A program made the position numbers and the translations under genes. A stretch of 64,000 bases of DNA from Actinomadura luzonensis (GTDB taxonomy: Bacteria; Actinomycetota; Actinomycetes; Streptosporangiales; Streptosporangiaceae). Positions within the stretch are counted from its first letter, which is position 1; each line of letters opens with the position of its first letter. The DNA lies in NCBI RefSeq assembly GCF_022664455.2, contig NZ_JAKRKC020000001.1, positions 2,671,001 to 2,735,000 on the forward strand, given 5' to 3'. The notes beneath the pieces were generated by a model. The model ran no database searches. It had not been told where the DNA came from and worked only from the letters and a program-made list of their open reading frames with translations. This document shows positions 25,107-34,182 of the stretch, in pieces.

Positions 25107-25879
25107 AGGTCGTGCTGTTCTGCGGCGGGCGCGGCACCCGCATGCGCAGCGACCTGCCGGGCGGCGAGCTGCCCAAGCCGATGCAGCTCGTCGGCCCGCG
25201 CCCGCTGGTCTGGCACGTCATGCGGTACTACGCGCACTTCGGCCACACGGAGTTCATCCTGTGCCTCGGCTACGGGGCACAGCACATCAAGGACTTCTTC
25301 CTGACATATCAGGAAACGGTGTCGAACGACTTCGTGCTCCGGGACGGGAACGTCGAGCTGCTGTCGACCGACATCTCCGACTGGCGGGTGTCGCTCATCG
25401 ACACCGGGCTCGACTCCTCCATCGGCGAGCGGCTGCGCCGGGTGCGGCCGTACCTGGGGGAGGACGAGGTGTTCCTCGCCAACTACGCCGACGTGCTCAC
25501 CGACGCCCCGCTGCCCGACATCATCGCCCGCTTCACCGCCTCGGGGGCCGGCGCGTCGATGATGGTCGTGCCGCCCACCAACACCTTCCACGTCGTGGAC
25601 GTCGGCGAGAGCGGCCTGGTCGGCGCCATCACGCCGGTCGCCGAGCTGCCGCTCTGGGTCAACGGCGGCTTCTTCGTGCTGCGCCAGGAGGTCTTCGAGC
25701 ACATCCCGGAGAACGGCGACCTGGTCGCGGACGGCTGCGCCGAGCTGGCCAAGCGGGGGCGGCTGATGGCCTACCCGCACCGGGGCTACTGGCGGCCGAG
25801 CGACACCGTCAACCAGCGCCTGGAGCTGGACCAAGCCTGGGCGAGAGGAGAGCGCCCGTGGGCGCTGTGGGAGAGCTGA
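25103..25879 (+). CDS. Sugar-1-phosphate cytidylyltransferase-like nucleotidyltransferase
   Basis: 258 aa. MKVVLFCGGRGTRMRSDLPG is the NTP-binding loop of RfbF-type glucose-1-phosphate cytidylyltransferases. LPKPMQLVGPRPLVWHVMRY, YGAQHIKDFFLTYQE and FLANYADVLTD (in place of the usual YGDGLT block) follow. It most likely makes a CDP- or other NDP-sugar for the modified-sugar block with the neighbouring methyltransferase, epimerase and deacetylase. Base specificity cannot be read with certainty. The gene overlaps the following PIG-L gene by 22 bp. Confidence 0.85.
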   Translation: MKVVLFCGGRGTRMRSDLPGGELPKPMQLVGPRPLVWHVMRYYAHFGHTEFILCLGYGAQHIKDFFLTYQETVSNDFVLRDGNVELLSTDISDWRVSLIDTGLDSSIGERLRRVRPYLGEDEVFLANYADVLTDAPLPDIIARFTASGAGASMMVVPPTNTFHVVDVGESGLVGAITPVAELPLWVNGGFFVLRQEVFEHIPENGDLVADGCAELAKRGRLMAYPHRGYWRPSDTVNQRLELDQAWARGERPWALWES

Positions 25880-26529
25880 CCGGCCTCCGCCCGGCCCGTC
25901 TGGAGGCGGTGGTGGCGCTCGGCGCGCACTGCGACGACCTCGCGATCGGCGCGGGCGGCACGCTGCTCACGCTCTGCGCCGGCCGGCCGGGGCTGCGGGT
26001 GGACGCGCTGGTGCTGTCCGGTGGCGGCACCGAGCGGGAGGACGAGGAGCGGGCGGCGCTGGCCGCGTTCTGCCCGGGCGCGGACCTCGCCGTCACCGTG
26101 CTCAAGCTGCCCGACGGCCGGCTGCCCGTCCACTGGGACGAGGCCAAGGACGCCCTGGAGGACCTGCGCGCCCGCACCGCGCCGGACCTGATCCTCGCCC
26201 CCTGGCCGGGCGACGCCCACCAGGACCACCGCGGCCTGGCCACGCTGGTCCCGACCGTGTGGCGGGGCTGCCCGGCGCTCGGCTACGAGATCGTCAAATG
26301 GGACGGCGACCTCGGCCGCCCCTCCGTCTACCAGCCGCTCGCCCCCGGCGTCGCCGAGACGAAGGTGCGGCTGCTGCAGGAGCACTACCCCTCACAGCGG
26401 CACCGCCCCTGGTACGACCGGGAGGCGTTCCTCGGCCTGGCCCGCATCCGCGGCATCGAGTGCGGCGCGGCGTACGCCGAGGCGTTCCACACGAGCAAGC
26501 TCATCATCGATCTGGCCTCCGGAGGCTGA
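25858..26529 (+). CDS. PIG-L/LmbE-family deacetylase
   Basis: 223 aa. The zinc motif AHCDDLAIGAGGTLL replaces the common AHPDDE: Cys stands for Pro and Leu for Glu, while the metal-binding His-x-Asp-Asp is kept. The second metal motif is PWPGDAHQDHRGLA. Relatives remove N-acetyl groups from GlcNAc-type substrates (mycothiol, GPI, antibiotic sugars). In this block it could deacetylate an amino sugar or tune a nucleotide sugar. GTG 25858 is preceded by GAGAGGAGAGC inside the upstream gene. Confidence 0.85.
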   Translation: MGAVGELTGLRPARLEAVVALGAHCDDLAIGAGGTLLTLCAGRPGLRVDALVLSGGGTEREDEERAALAAFCPGADLAVTVLKLPDGRLPVHWDEAKDALEDLRARTAPDLILAPWPGDAHQDHRGLATLVPTVWRGCPALGYEIVKWDGDLGRPSVYQPLAPGVAETKVRLLQEHYPSQRHRPWYDREAFLGLARIRGIECGAAYAEAFHTSKLIIDLASGG

Positions 26530-26530
26530 C

Positions 26531-27550
26531 GTGCGGATTCTGTTGACCGGGCATCAGGGGTACCTGGGCACCGTGATGGCCCCGGTGCTGGCGGCGGCCG
26601 GGCACGAGGTGGTCGGCCTCGACTCCGGCCTGTTCGCCGACTGCGTGCTCGGGCCGGCCCCCGACGACCCGCCGGGGCACGCCGTGGACCTGCGGGACGT
26701 CCCGGCGGAGGCGCTGGCCGGCATCGACGCGGTCGCGCACCTGGCGGCGCTGTCGAACGACCCGCTCGGCTCGCTCGCGCCCGAGCTGACCTACGACATC
26801 AACCACCGCGCCTCCGTCCGGCTGGCGCGGCTGGCCAGGGACGCCGGGGTGCGCCGGTTCGTCTACGCCTCCACCTGCTCGGTCTACGGGGCCTCCGGCG
26901 GGGACGCGCTGGTGGACGAGGACGCGCCGCTCCGGCCGGTGACGCCGTACGCCGAGTCGAAGGTGCGGGTGGAGGACGACCTCGCCGGGCTGGCCGACGA
27001 CGACTTCTCGCCGGTGTTCATGCGCAACGCGACGGCGTTCGGGTTCTCGCCCCGGCTGCGGGCCGACATCGTGCTGAACAACCTGGCCGGGCACGCCGTG
27101 CTGACCGGCGAGGTGCGGGTGCTGTCCGACGGCACGCCGTGGCGGCCCCTGGTGCACGCGCGCGACATCGCCGAGGCGTTCCTGCGGGCGGTCGAGGCGC
27201 CGCGCGCGGCCGTGCACGCCCAGGCGTTCAACGTCGGCACCGAGGCCAACAACGTGACGGTCAGGGAGATCGCCGAGGAGGTCGCGGCGGCCGTGCCCGG
27301 CGCCAAACTGACGATCACCGGCGAGACCGGCAGCGACCCGCGCTCCTACCGGGTGGACTTCTCCCGCATCCGGCGCGCGCTGCCCGGCTACGACGCCGGC
27401 TGGACGGTCAAGGCGGGCGCCGACGAGCTGGTGCGGGCGTACCGGGCCCATGGCCTGACCGCGCCCGACTTCGAGCGGCGCTACACCCGGCTGGCCCGCC
27501 TGGCCGACCGGCGGGCGGCGGGCACGATCGACGCCGGGCTCCGGCCGTGA
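26531..27550 (+). CDS. NAD-dependent sugar epimerase/dehydratase (SDR)
   Basis: 339 aa. VRILLTGHQGYLGTVMAPVL is a Rossmann start with G-x-x-G-x-x-G. STCSVYGAS and TPYAESKVRVE give Ser-Tyr-Lys catalysis. NATAFGFSPRLRADIVLNNL is the substrate block. It resembles the SDR found beside DUF4910, cytidylyltransferase and C-methyltransferase genes in other surface-glycan clusters. The precise product is not predictable. The end overlaps the DUF4910 gene start (GTGA). Confidence 0.85.
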   Translation: MRILLTGHQGYLGTVMAPVLAAAGHEVVGLDSGLFADCVLGPAPDDPPGHAVDLRDVPAEALAGIDAVAHLAALSNDPLGSLAPELTYDINHRASVRLARLARDAGVRRFVYASTCSVYGASGGDALVDEDAPLRPVTPYAESKVRVEDDLAGLADDDFSPVFMRNATAFGFSPRLRADIVLNNLAGHAVLTGEVRVLSDGTPWRPLVHARDIAEAFLRAVEAPRAAVHAQAFNVGTEANNVTVREIAEEVAAAVPGAKLTITGETGSDPRSYRVDFSRIRRALPGYDAGWTVKAGADELVRAYRAHGLTAPDFERRYTRLARLADRRAAGTIDAGLRP

Positions 27551-28815
27551 CCGGCGAGGAGATGCACGACCTCGTCCGCCGGCTCTACCCGCTGTGCCGC
27601 AGCATCACCGGCGACGGCGTGCGGCGCACGCTGGAGATCGTCGGCGAGCGGCTGCCGCTGGCCGTGCGCGAGGTGCCGACCGGGACCGAGGTGCTGGACT
27701 GGACGGTGCCGAAGGAGTGGAACGTCCGCGACGCCTACGTCAAGGACGCCTCGGGGCGGCGGGTGATCGACTTCCGGGAGTCGAACCTGCACCTGGTGGG
27801 CTACAGCGTGCCGGTGTCGGGGACGTACACGCTGGAGGAGCTGCGGCCCCGCCTGCACACGCTGCCCGACCGGCCCGCGCTGATCCCCTACCGGACCAGC
27901 TACTACGCCGAGACGTGGGGCTTCTGCCTCAGCCAGGACGCGCTGGAGCGGCTGCGCGAGGAGGACGGCCCGTACGAGGTGCGCGTCGAGTCCACCCTCG
28001 CCGACGGCTCGCTGACCTACGGCGAATACGTGGTCCCCGGCCGGTCGCCGGAGGAGGTGATGATCTCCTGCCACGTGTGCCACCCGTCCCTCGCCAACGA
28101 CAACCTGGCGGGGATCGCGGTGGCGGTCGCGCTGGCGTCGCGGCTGCGCGCGCCCCGCTACACCTACCGGTTCCTGTTCGCGCCGGGCACGATCGGGGCC
28201 ATCACCTGGCTGGCGCTCAACCGGGAGCGGCTGCACCTGATCGCGGGCGGGCTGACGCTGGCCTGCGCGGGGGACCCGGGGGCGCTGACGTACAAGCGGA
28301 GCCGGCGCGGCGACGCGCTGATCGACCGGGCGGTCACGCACGTGCTGCGCGGGCGGCCGCACGAGGTGCTGGACTTCTCGCCGTACGGGTACGACGAGCG
28401 CCAGTTCTGCTCGCCGGGCTTCAACCTGCCGTTCGGCGGCCTGACCAGGACCCCGTACGCCGGATACCCGGAATATCACACCTCGGGGGACAACCCGGAG
28501 TTCGTCACCCCCGAGGCCATGGAGGACACCCTCGACGCCCTCACGCGCGTCGTCGAGGTGCTGGAGCACGAGCGCACGTACGTGAACCTCAGCCCGTACG
28601 GCGAGCCGCAGCTCGGCCGCCGCGGGCTCTACGGATCACTGGGCGGCCGGAGTGACACGAAACAGGCCCAGATGGCGATGTTATGGGTGTTGAACCTGTC
28701 GGACGGGGAGCACGGCCTGCTCGACATCGCCGACCGATCCGGACTGCCGTTCGCCGCCGTGAAGGAAGCGGCCGAGTCGTTGCTGGAAGCCGGGTTGCTG
28801 AAGGAGAAGGCGTGA
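27547..28815 (+). CDS. DUF4910/M28-like metallo-hydrolase
   Basis: 422 aa. An N-terminal segment (residues ~20-110, around RSITGDGVRRTLEIVGERLP) precedes the zinc-peptidase-like fold with SCHVCHPSLANDNLAGIAVA (His and Asp ligands), the DERQFCSPGFNLPFGG stretch and YPEYHTSGDNPEFV (His). A C-terminal winged-helix-like tail (QMAMLWVLNLSDGEHGLLDI) follows. The family looks like an M28 aminopeptidase, but its recurrent place in NDP-sugar clusters suggests hydrolysis of an amide or other bond on a sugar substrate. TGATG coupling joins it to the next gene. Confidence 0.8.
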   Translation: MTGEEMHDLVRRLYPLCRSITGDGVRRTLEIVGERLPLAVREVPTGTEVLDWTVPKEWNVRDAYVKDASGRRVIDFRESNLHLVGYSVPVSGTYTLEELRPRLHTLPDRPALIPYRTSYYAETWGFCLSQDALERLREEDGPYEVRVESTLADGSLTYGEYVVPGRSPEEVMISCHVCHPSLANDNLAGIAVAVALASRLRAPRYTYRFLFAPGTIGAITWLALNRERLHLIAGGLTLACAGDPGALTYKRSRRGDALIDRAVTHVLRGRPHEVLDFSPYGYDERQFCSPGFNLPFGGLTRTPYAGYPEYHTSGDNPEFVTPEAMEDTLDALTRVVEVLEHERTYVNLSPYGEPQLGRRGLYGSLGGRSDTKQAQMAMLWVLNLSDGEHGLLDIADRSGLPFAAVKEAAESLLEAGLLKEKA

Positions 28816-29759
28816 TGGACCTCAAGGTCGGGGACGTGGTCGAGGTGCGGGGCGAGGCCGAGATCCGCGCCACCCTGGACGAGCGCGGCGAGCTCGACGG
28901 CCTGCCTTTCATGCCGGAGATGGCCGCCTACTGCGGCAAGCGCCTCACCGTCCACAAGGTCGCGCACAAGCTCTGCGACACCCAGACCAGGACCGGGCTC
29001 CGCAGGATGGAGCGGGCCGTGCACCTCGCCGGGGCGCGCTGCGACGGCTCCGCGCACGGCGGCTGCCAGACGGCCTGCTCGATGTACTGGAAGGAGGCCT
29101 GGATCAAGCGCGCCGACGACACGCCCTCGGCGGCCGAGCCCGACTCGCGGCTGCTGCCGCTCCTCCAGATCGGCACCCGCAAGCCGGACGACCCCGACCG
29201 CTACGCCTGCCAGGCCACGGAGCTGCTGCGGGCCGCCCCCGTCTGCCTGCCGGTGCGCAGCATGGGCCAGTACGTCACCGACGTGCGCACCGGCAACGCC
29301 GGCCTGCTCCGCACCCTCCAGGCCCTGCTGATCGGCGTCTTCGACCGGCTCCAGGACGTCAGCAAGCGGGTGCTGCCCCGGTGGATGTGGTTCAGGGAGG
29401 GCCGCCGCTGGGGGTTCCTCAAGCCGGCGCTGCACGGCAGGACCCCGGCGGCCTCGCTCGGCCTGCGGCCCGGCGAGCTGGTCAGGGTCCGCTCGAAGGA
29501 GGAGATCCTGGCCACGCTCAACCAGCAGATGCTCAACCGCGGCATGGGCTTCGAGGAGGAGATGTCGCGCTGGTGCGGCCACGTCGCCCGCGTCCAGACC
29601 CGCGTGGAGCGCTGCATCGACGAGCGGACCGGCGAGCTGCTCACCATGAAGACGCCCTGCGTGACGCTGGAGGGCGTGGTGTGCCAGGGCCTGCACAGCC
29701 TCAACTGCCCCCGGGAGTTCGTGCCCTTCTGGCGGGAGATCTGGCTGGAACGCGTCTGA
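28815..29759 (+). CDS. Unknown protein with a duplicated Cys-rich domain
   Basis: 314 aa. Two copies of one domain, residues ~1-100 and ~215-314, align: GDVVEVRGEAEIRATLDE with GELVRVRSKEEILATLNQ; AAYCGKRLTVHKVAHKLCD with SRWCGHVARVQTRVERCID; CQTACSMYWKEAWI with NCPREFVPFWREIWLER. Each copy keeps several cysteines (C-G, C-D/I-D, and one or two near the end), suggesting metal binding or disulfides. No signal peptide is present. The middle (~100-215) holds a hydrophobic stretch LQALLIGVFDRLQDV. Function unknown; co-translated with the sugar block. Confidence 0.7.
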   Translation: MDLKVGDVVEVRGEAEIRATLDERGELDGLPFMPEMAAYCGKRLTVHKVAHKLCDTQTRTGLRRMERAVHLAGARCDGSAHGGCQTACSMYWKEAWIKRADDTPSAAEPDSRLLPLLQIGTRKPDDPDRYACQATELLRAAPVCLPVRSMGQYVTDVRTGNAGLLRTLQALLIGVFDRLQDVSKRVLPRWMWFREGRRWGFLKPALHGRTPAASLGLRPGELVRVRSKEEILATLNQQMLNRGMGFEEEMSRWCGHVARVQTRVERCIDERTGELLTMKTPCVTLEGVVCQGLHSLNCPREFVPFWREIWLERV

Positions 29760-29768
29760 AAGGACTCC

Positions 29769-31220
29769 ATGGAAGAAGAGACACAGCGCGTCGACGAGGT
29801 GGGGGCCCGGGCGGGCCGCGGGCTGCGCTGGACCGTCCTCGGCAGCCTGGTCACCCGGGCCGGCTCCTTCGCGATGGGGCTGGTGCTGGCCCGGCTGCTG
29901 GCCGCCGACGACTTCGGCACGTACGCGGTGGCGCTCGCCGCGACGCAGCTCGTCATGCACGTCAAGGACATCGGCATCCAGGCGGCGATCATCCAGTGGC
30001 GCGGCCGGATCGAGGACATCGCGCCCACCGCCAGCGTGCTGAACTTCGCGGTCACCACGGCCGCGTACGGCGGGTTCTGGCTGTTCGCCCCGGTCTTCGC
30101 GCGGATGGCCGGCAACGAGGCGGCCACCGGCGTGGTGCGGCTGCTCACCGCGGTCGTGCTGGTCGAGGCGTTCACCGCCGTGCGCAGCGCGTCCCTGCTG
30201 GTCCGCTTCCAGCAGGACCGGCTCACGCTGGCCATCATGATCGGCTTCGTGGCGAACGCGGCGGTGGCCGTCACGCTGGCCTTCGCCGGGGCAGGGGCCT
30301 ACGCCTTCGCGTGGGGGCAGGTCACGGCCTCGGTGGTCACCGGCGTGCTGATCTTCTTCTGGGGCCGGCTGCCGATCCGGGTCGGCTGGGACCGCGAGAC
30401 GGCCGGCAAGCTGCTGCGCGTCGGCATCCCGTCGGCCGTCGGGTTCGGGCTGGAGGCCCTGCTCATGAACGCCGACTACGTCATCGTCGGCAACGTGCTC
30501 GGGGCCGGGCAGCTCGGCTACTACCTGCTGGCCTTCAACGTGTCGAGCTGGGTGCCGGGCATCATCGGCACCGCGCTCCGCTACGTGTCGCTGCCCAGCT
30601 TCTCCCGCCTGTCGGAGGACCCGGTGGCGCTGTCGGAGGGGGTACGGCGGGCCGTGCCGGTGATGGTGGCCTTCGTGCTGCCGCCCGCGCTGGTCATGGG
30701 CCTGCTCGCGCACCCGCTCATCGCGTTCCTGTACGGGGACCGGTGGGACTTCTCGGCCGGCGTGCTGCGCTGGCTGGCGGTGCTCATGGTGGTGCGGATG
30801 CTCATCTCCTTCCTGGCGGTGGACGTCCTGACCGGCCTCGGCGCCACCAGGACCACCGTCTGGCTCAACCTCGGCTGGGCCGTCGTCCTGCTGCCCGCCC
30901 TGCTGGCCGGGGCGCACCTCGGCGGCATCAGAGGCGCGGCCGTCGCCCACGCCCTGGTCGCCGTGCTGGTCGCGGTGCCCATGGCGCTGGTCATCCTGCA
31001 CCGGGTGGGGGTGCGGCTCGCGCCCGTGCTGCCCGGCCTGGTGCGCCCGGCCGCCGGCGCGGTCGCGGCCGGGCTCGTGATGGCCCTGCTGGAGGGGGCC
31101 ACCAGGACCGGGCCCGCCCTGGTGCAGCTCGTCGTCGCCGGTGGAGCCGGGCTGCTGGTCTTCGTCCTGATCGTGGTGCCGGGCGCCGCGCTGAAGAAAC
31201 TCGTCACAAGGAGCGCTTGA
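29769..31220 (+). CDS. Wzx-type oligosaccharide flippase (MOP superfamily)
   Basis: 483 aa with ~12-14 transmembrane helices. The first conserved region is LRWTVLGSLVTRAGSFAMGL followed by VLARLLAADDFGTYAVALAA, characteristic of the polysaccharide-synthesis MOP family (RfbX/Wzx). It flips undecaprenyl-diphosphate-linked repeat units to the outer leaflet for polymerisation. A ribosome site AAAGGACTCC precedes ATG 29769. It is coupled (TGATG) to the following glycosyltransferase. Confidence 0.9.
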   Translation: MEEETQRVDEVGARAGRGLRWTVLGSLVTRAGSFAMGLVLARLLAADDFGTYAVALAATQLVMHVKDIGIQAAIIQWRGRIEDIAPTASVLNFAVTTAAYGGFWLFAPVFARMAGNEAATGVVRLLTAVVLVEAFTAVRSASLLVRFQQDRLTLAIMIGFVANAAVAVTLAFAGAGAYAFAWGQVTASVVTGVLIFFWGRLPIRVGWDRETAGKLLRVGIPSAVGFGLEALLMNADYVIVGNVLGAGQLGYYLLAFNVSSWVPGIIGTALRYVSLPSFSRLSEDPVALSEGVRRAVPVMVAFVLPPALVMGLLAHPLIAFLYGDRWDFSAGVLRWLAVLMVVRMLISFLAVDVLTGLGATRTTVWLNLGWAVVLLPALLAGAHLGGIRGAAVAHALVAVLVAVPMALVILHRVGVRLAPVLPGLVRPAAGAVAAGLVMALLEGATRTGPALVQLVVAGGAGLLVFVLIVVPGAALKKLVTRSA

Positions 31221-32113
31221 TGGCCGCATCCGAGTCGCTGGTCTCCGTGGGGGTGCCCGTCTACAACGGGGCCGGCCGCATCGAGGGGACGATCACGTCG
31301 GTCCTCGCCCAGGACCACGCCAACCTGGAGCTGGTGATCTGCGACAACGCCTCGACCGACGGCACCGAGGAGATCTGCCGCGACTGGGCCGCGACCGACC
31401 CCCGGGTGGTCTACCACCGGCAGCCGGAGAACATCGGGCAGATCCCCAACTTCACCGACGCCATCCGGCGGGCGCGCGGCGAGTTCTACCGGTGGGCGGG
31501 CGACGACAACTGGCTCGCCCCCACGTACGTCTCCCGCTGCCTGGAGGTGCTCGCCGCCGACGAGCGGCTGCTGCTGGTCACCACCCAGCAGGCCTACGCC
31601 TGCCCCGACGGCTCGACCAGGACCGCCGCCTACACCGGCACCGGCTACCTCTCCGGCGACCCGGTGGACCGCTTCGCCGAGAGCCTGCGCATGCTCAACG
31701 AGAACCCGCTCGCCATGGACCCGCTCTACTCCCTCATGCGCCGCGAGCGGGTCATGCGGGTCGAGCGCGGCCGGGTCATGCTGCGCGAGGACGAGATCTA
31801 CGCCGCCCGCATGGCGCTCGCCGGGCCCTGGGGACACGTGCCCGAGATCCTGGCCGGGCGGGAGTGGGAGGCGCAGCCGCAGGGGGACATCGCCCGCAAG
31901 CTCGGCGTGCCCGCGTGGCAGGCCAGGTTCGCCACCCTGTTCCAGTGCAGGGAGCTGCTGCGCGCGCTCGGCGAGGTCCCGCTCACCCCGGCGCAGCGCC
32001 GGCGGGGGCGGGCGCTGGTGGCCCGGATGTACCTGCGGCGGCACGGGGTGACGGCGGCGCGCAGGGGCCGCAAGCTCATGTCGACGACGAGGCTGCTCGG
32101 CTCGCCGCGCTGA
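31220..32113 (+). CDS. Glycosyltransferase family 2
   Basis: 297 aa GT-A enzyme. VSVGVPVYNGAGRIEGTITS and LELVICDNASTDGTEEICRD form the nucleotide-sugar pocket; the DXD-like motif is WAGDDNW. The LREDEIYAARMALAGPW region is the acceptor-side acidic block. It adds a sugar to the lipid-linked repeat unit on the cytoplasmic face. It is the last gene of the first plus-strand operon (18.1-32.1 kb). Confidence 0.88.
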   Translation: MAASESLVSVGVPVYNGAGRIEGTITSVLAQDHANLELVICDNASTDGTEEICRDWAATDPRVVYHRQPENIGQIPNFTDAIRRARGEFYRWAGDDNWLAPTYVSRCLEVLAADERLLLVTTQQAYACPDGSTRTAAYTGTGYLSGDPVDRFAESLRMLNENPLAMDPLYSLMRRERVMRVERGRVMLREDEIYAARMALAGPWGHVPEILAGREWEAQPQGDIARKLGVPAWQARFATLFQCRELLRALGEVPLTPAQRRRGRALVARMYLRRHGVTAARRGRKLMSTTRLLGSPR

Positions 32114-32149
32114 CCCCGCCGCCGGGCCCTGGCCCTGGCCCCGATCAGG

Positions 32150-32701
32150 TCAGCTCAGGTGCTCCAGGAGCCGGTCCAGCGGGCGCGGCACGCGGCCGGG
32201 GTCGAGCGCCGCGACGAGCAGCGCGGAGTAGCGGATCTTCCGGCCGCTGCCCGAGCCCATGAACCGGCGCAGCTGGTCGTGCGGGTCCCGGCCGCGCCAG
32301 CCGGGCTGCTTCTGCAGGGTGCGGAACGAGCCCAGCTCGCCCTCGGCGTCGATGACCCGTTCGACGGCGGCCGGGCCGAGAGCGCGGATCAGCTCGTCCT
32401 CCAGGTCGGCGTCGCACACGAAGAAGCCGAGCCCTTCGAGGCTGTCAGGATCGGGAGCGAGGCCGGCGCGTTCGAGGCCGCGGCGGAAGTCGTCCTCCTC
32501 CCGGGCGTCGCACAGGCCCGCCAGCCGCAGGCCGCTGCCGGCGTACTTGCGGAGGTAGGCCCCGATGTTCGTGGCGCCGCCCATGGCCACGACGGTGACG
32601 CCTTCGGCCGCGAGGTCGCGGCCGCGGCGCGCGGCCAGCGCCTCGACCGCCGCCTTGTCGCTGACGCCCTCGACCAGGACCACGGTGCGCGTGTCGATCA
32701 C
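32150..32701 (-). CDS. Stand-alone TOPRIM-domain protein (OLD-like)
   Basis: 183 aa. TVVLVEGVSDKAAVEALAAR contains the TOPRIM glutamate, and AGLCDAREEDDF is the acidic D-x-D-like strand, as in the C-terminal nuclease part of OLD-family proteins. There is no ATPase domain. A second acidic patch, FVCDADLEDELIRALG, completes the fold. It lies alone on the minus strand between EPS genes; a role in DNA metabolism or defence is possible, but not in glycan synthesis. It ends 37 bp from the convergent glycosyltransferase. Confidence 0.75.
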   Translation of the reverse strand: MIDTRTVVLVEGVSDKAAVEALAARRGRDLAAEGVTVVAMGGATNIGAYLRKYAGSGLRLAGLCDAREEDDFRRGLERAGLAPDPDSLEGLGFFVCDADLEDELIRALGPAAVERVIDAEGELGSFRTLQKQPGWRGRDPHDQLRRFMGSGSGRKIRYSALLVAALDPGRVPRPLDRLLEHLS

Positions 32702-32732
32702 CGGCCCAGCATCGCAGCCGGCCTGCGGACTT

Positions 32733-34016
32733 TCATCCGGTTTTAGGGCGGACGGCGGCCAGCCGCTCCCGCACGGCCACGCGCAGCGCGGCCGCGCTGC
32801 GATGGCGCTGGAACGGCAGCTCGCACACGGCCGCGAACCCCCGCGCGAACACCACCGAGGCCGGCACCGCCACCGCCAGCAGCACCAGGAGCCTCGCCAC
32901 GCCCGGCCCCAGCAGCGGGGCCACCAGGAAGTGGTTGAGCGCGACCACGATCGGCGCGTGCACCAGGTACAGGCTGTAGGAGAACGAGCCGAGCGCGCGC
33001 ACCGGCCGGGTGTCGAGCAGCCGCACCAGGGGACGCGGCCGGCCGCAGGCGACCGCGGCGAGCAGCAGCCCGGCGGCGGGCGCGAGCGCCAGGTCCACCC
33101 AGAAGAAGTTGGCCACCGTCCACACCGAGCCCCGCACGACGATCAGCACCAGCACCGGCACGGCCGCCCCGGCCGCCGCCCAGTGCAGGAACGCGCGCGG
33201 CCGGCCGCGCAGCACGCCCGCCGCCAGCACGCCGGCCGCGAACAACACCGCGAACTGCGGCGTCAGCCGCATCAGCGTCGCCACCGCCGGCACGGACGCG
33301 GCGAGCACGCCCACCGCCGCGACCACGACGGTGACGGCCCCCGCCATGGCCCACGCGCCGAGTCGGCGCACCAGGAGCAGCAGGAGCGGGAAGACGAAGT
33401 AGAGCTGCGCCTCGACGGCGATCGACCAGAGGGCCCCGTTGGGGCTGGGCGAGCCGAACACGTCCTGGAGCAGCAGGCCGTACACGACCACGGTCCGGCC
33501 GGTGGGCACCGGCTGGCCGGGCTGGGGCACCAGCAGCCAGGCCACCGCCAGGCTGAACGCCAGCGCCGCCCAGTACGGCGGCAGGATGCGCCAGGCGCGG
33601 CGGCGGGCGAACCTGCGCACCCCGCCGAGCCGCCAGCCGGCGCGGGCCGGGGAGACGGCCAGGGAGAAGCCCGACAGGGTGATGAAGACGACGACGGCGA
33701 AGTGCCCGTACAGCAGCCAGCCCGCCCAGCCGGGGCCGGTGTCGGCGGGGAAGCCGGGGAAGGACAGCAACCAGCAGTGGTGCAGGACGACGAAGAGGGC
33801 GGCGAGCCCCCGGATCCCGTCCAGCCCGCCCAGCCGCGCCCGCCCCGCCCCGCCGACCCCCGAAGGCGCCCCACCTACCTCGCCCGAAGCCGCCCCGCCG
33901 GTCTCGCCCGGAGGGCGGGAGGGCGCGGTGGTCGCCGGGTCGGGTGAGGAGCCGGTGCGGGAAGCGGGGGGAGGGTCGGCGGGGGAGCCTGCGGTTGCGC
34001 TCGTGACCGAGTCCAT
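32733..34016 (-). CDS. Acyltransferase 3 family membrane protein (OafA-like)
   Basis: 427 aa. A disordered Pro/Ser/Gly N-terminus (~65 residues) is followed by about ten transmembrane helices. The family signature is present: GLDGIRGLAALFVVLHHCWL (Arg and His pair), TLSGFSLAVSPAR and the FVFPLLLLLVRRLGAWAM region. It would O-acetylate (or otherwise acylate) sugars of the polysaccharide at the membrane. ATG 34016 follows a G-rich GGTGGGG. It is divergent from the first Wzz-like gene. Confidence 0.88.
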   Translation of the reverse strand: MDSVTSATAGSPADPPPASRTGSSPDPATTAPSRPPGETGGAASGEVGGAPSGVGGAGRARLGGLDGIRGLAALFVVLHHCWLLSFPGFPADTGPGWAGWLLYGHFAVVVFITLSGFSLAVSPARAGWRLGGVRRFARRRAWRILPPYWAALAFSLAVAWLLVPQPGQPVPTGRTVVVYGLLLQDVFGSPSPNGALWSIAVEAQLYFVFPLLLLLVRRLGAWAMAGAVTVVVAAVGVLAASVPAVATLMRLTPQFAVLFAAGVLAAGVLRGRPRAFLHWAAAGAAVPVLVLIVVRGSVWTVANFFWVDLALAPAAGLLLAAVACGRPRPLVRLLDTRPVRALGSFSYSLYLVHAPIVVALNHFLVAPLLGPGVARLLVLLAVAVPASVVFARGFAAVCELPFQRHRSAAALRVAVRERLAAVRPKTG

Positions 34017-34182
34017 CCCCACCCCACCCCCGCCCCGGCCGCCCGCGGCAGCCGCCCTGGGTATATCGCGGCCTTTCCCGCCCGCGTAACAAGCAGAGCG
34101 AAAGCGGCGATGTCCTGATTGGAACGGTTTTTTTGGGGGGATGAACGACGCCCCGTTGCGCTGCATATCGGGCTGGGGATAT

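Noticed and set aside
34141..34182. Upstream start of the first Wzz-like gene (MNDAPLRCISGWGY)
   Set aside because: The G-run touches the ATG; the paralogue begins at the position equal to ATG 34183.
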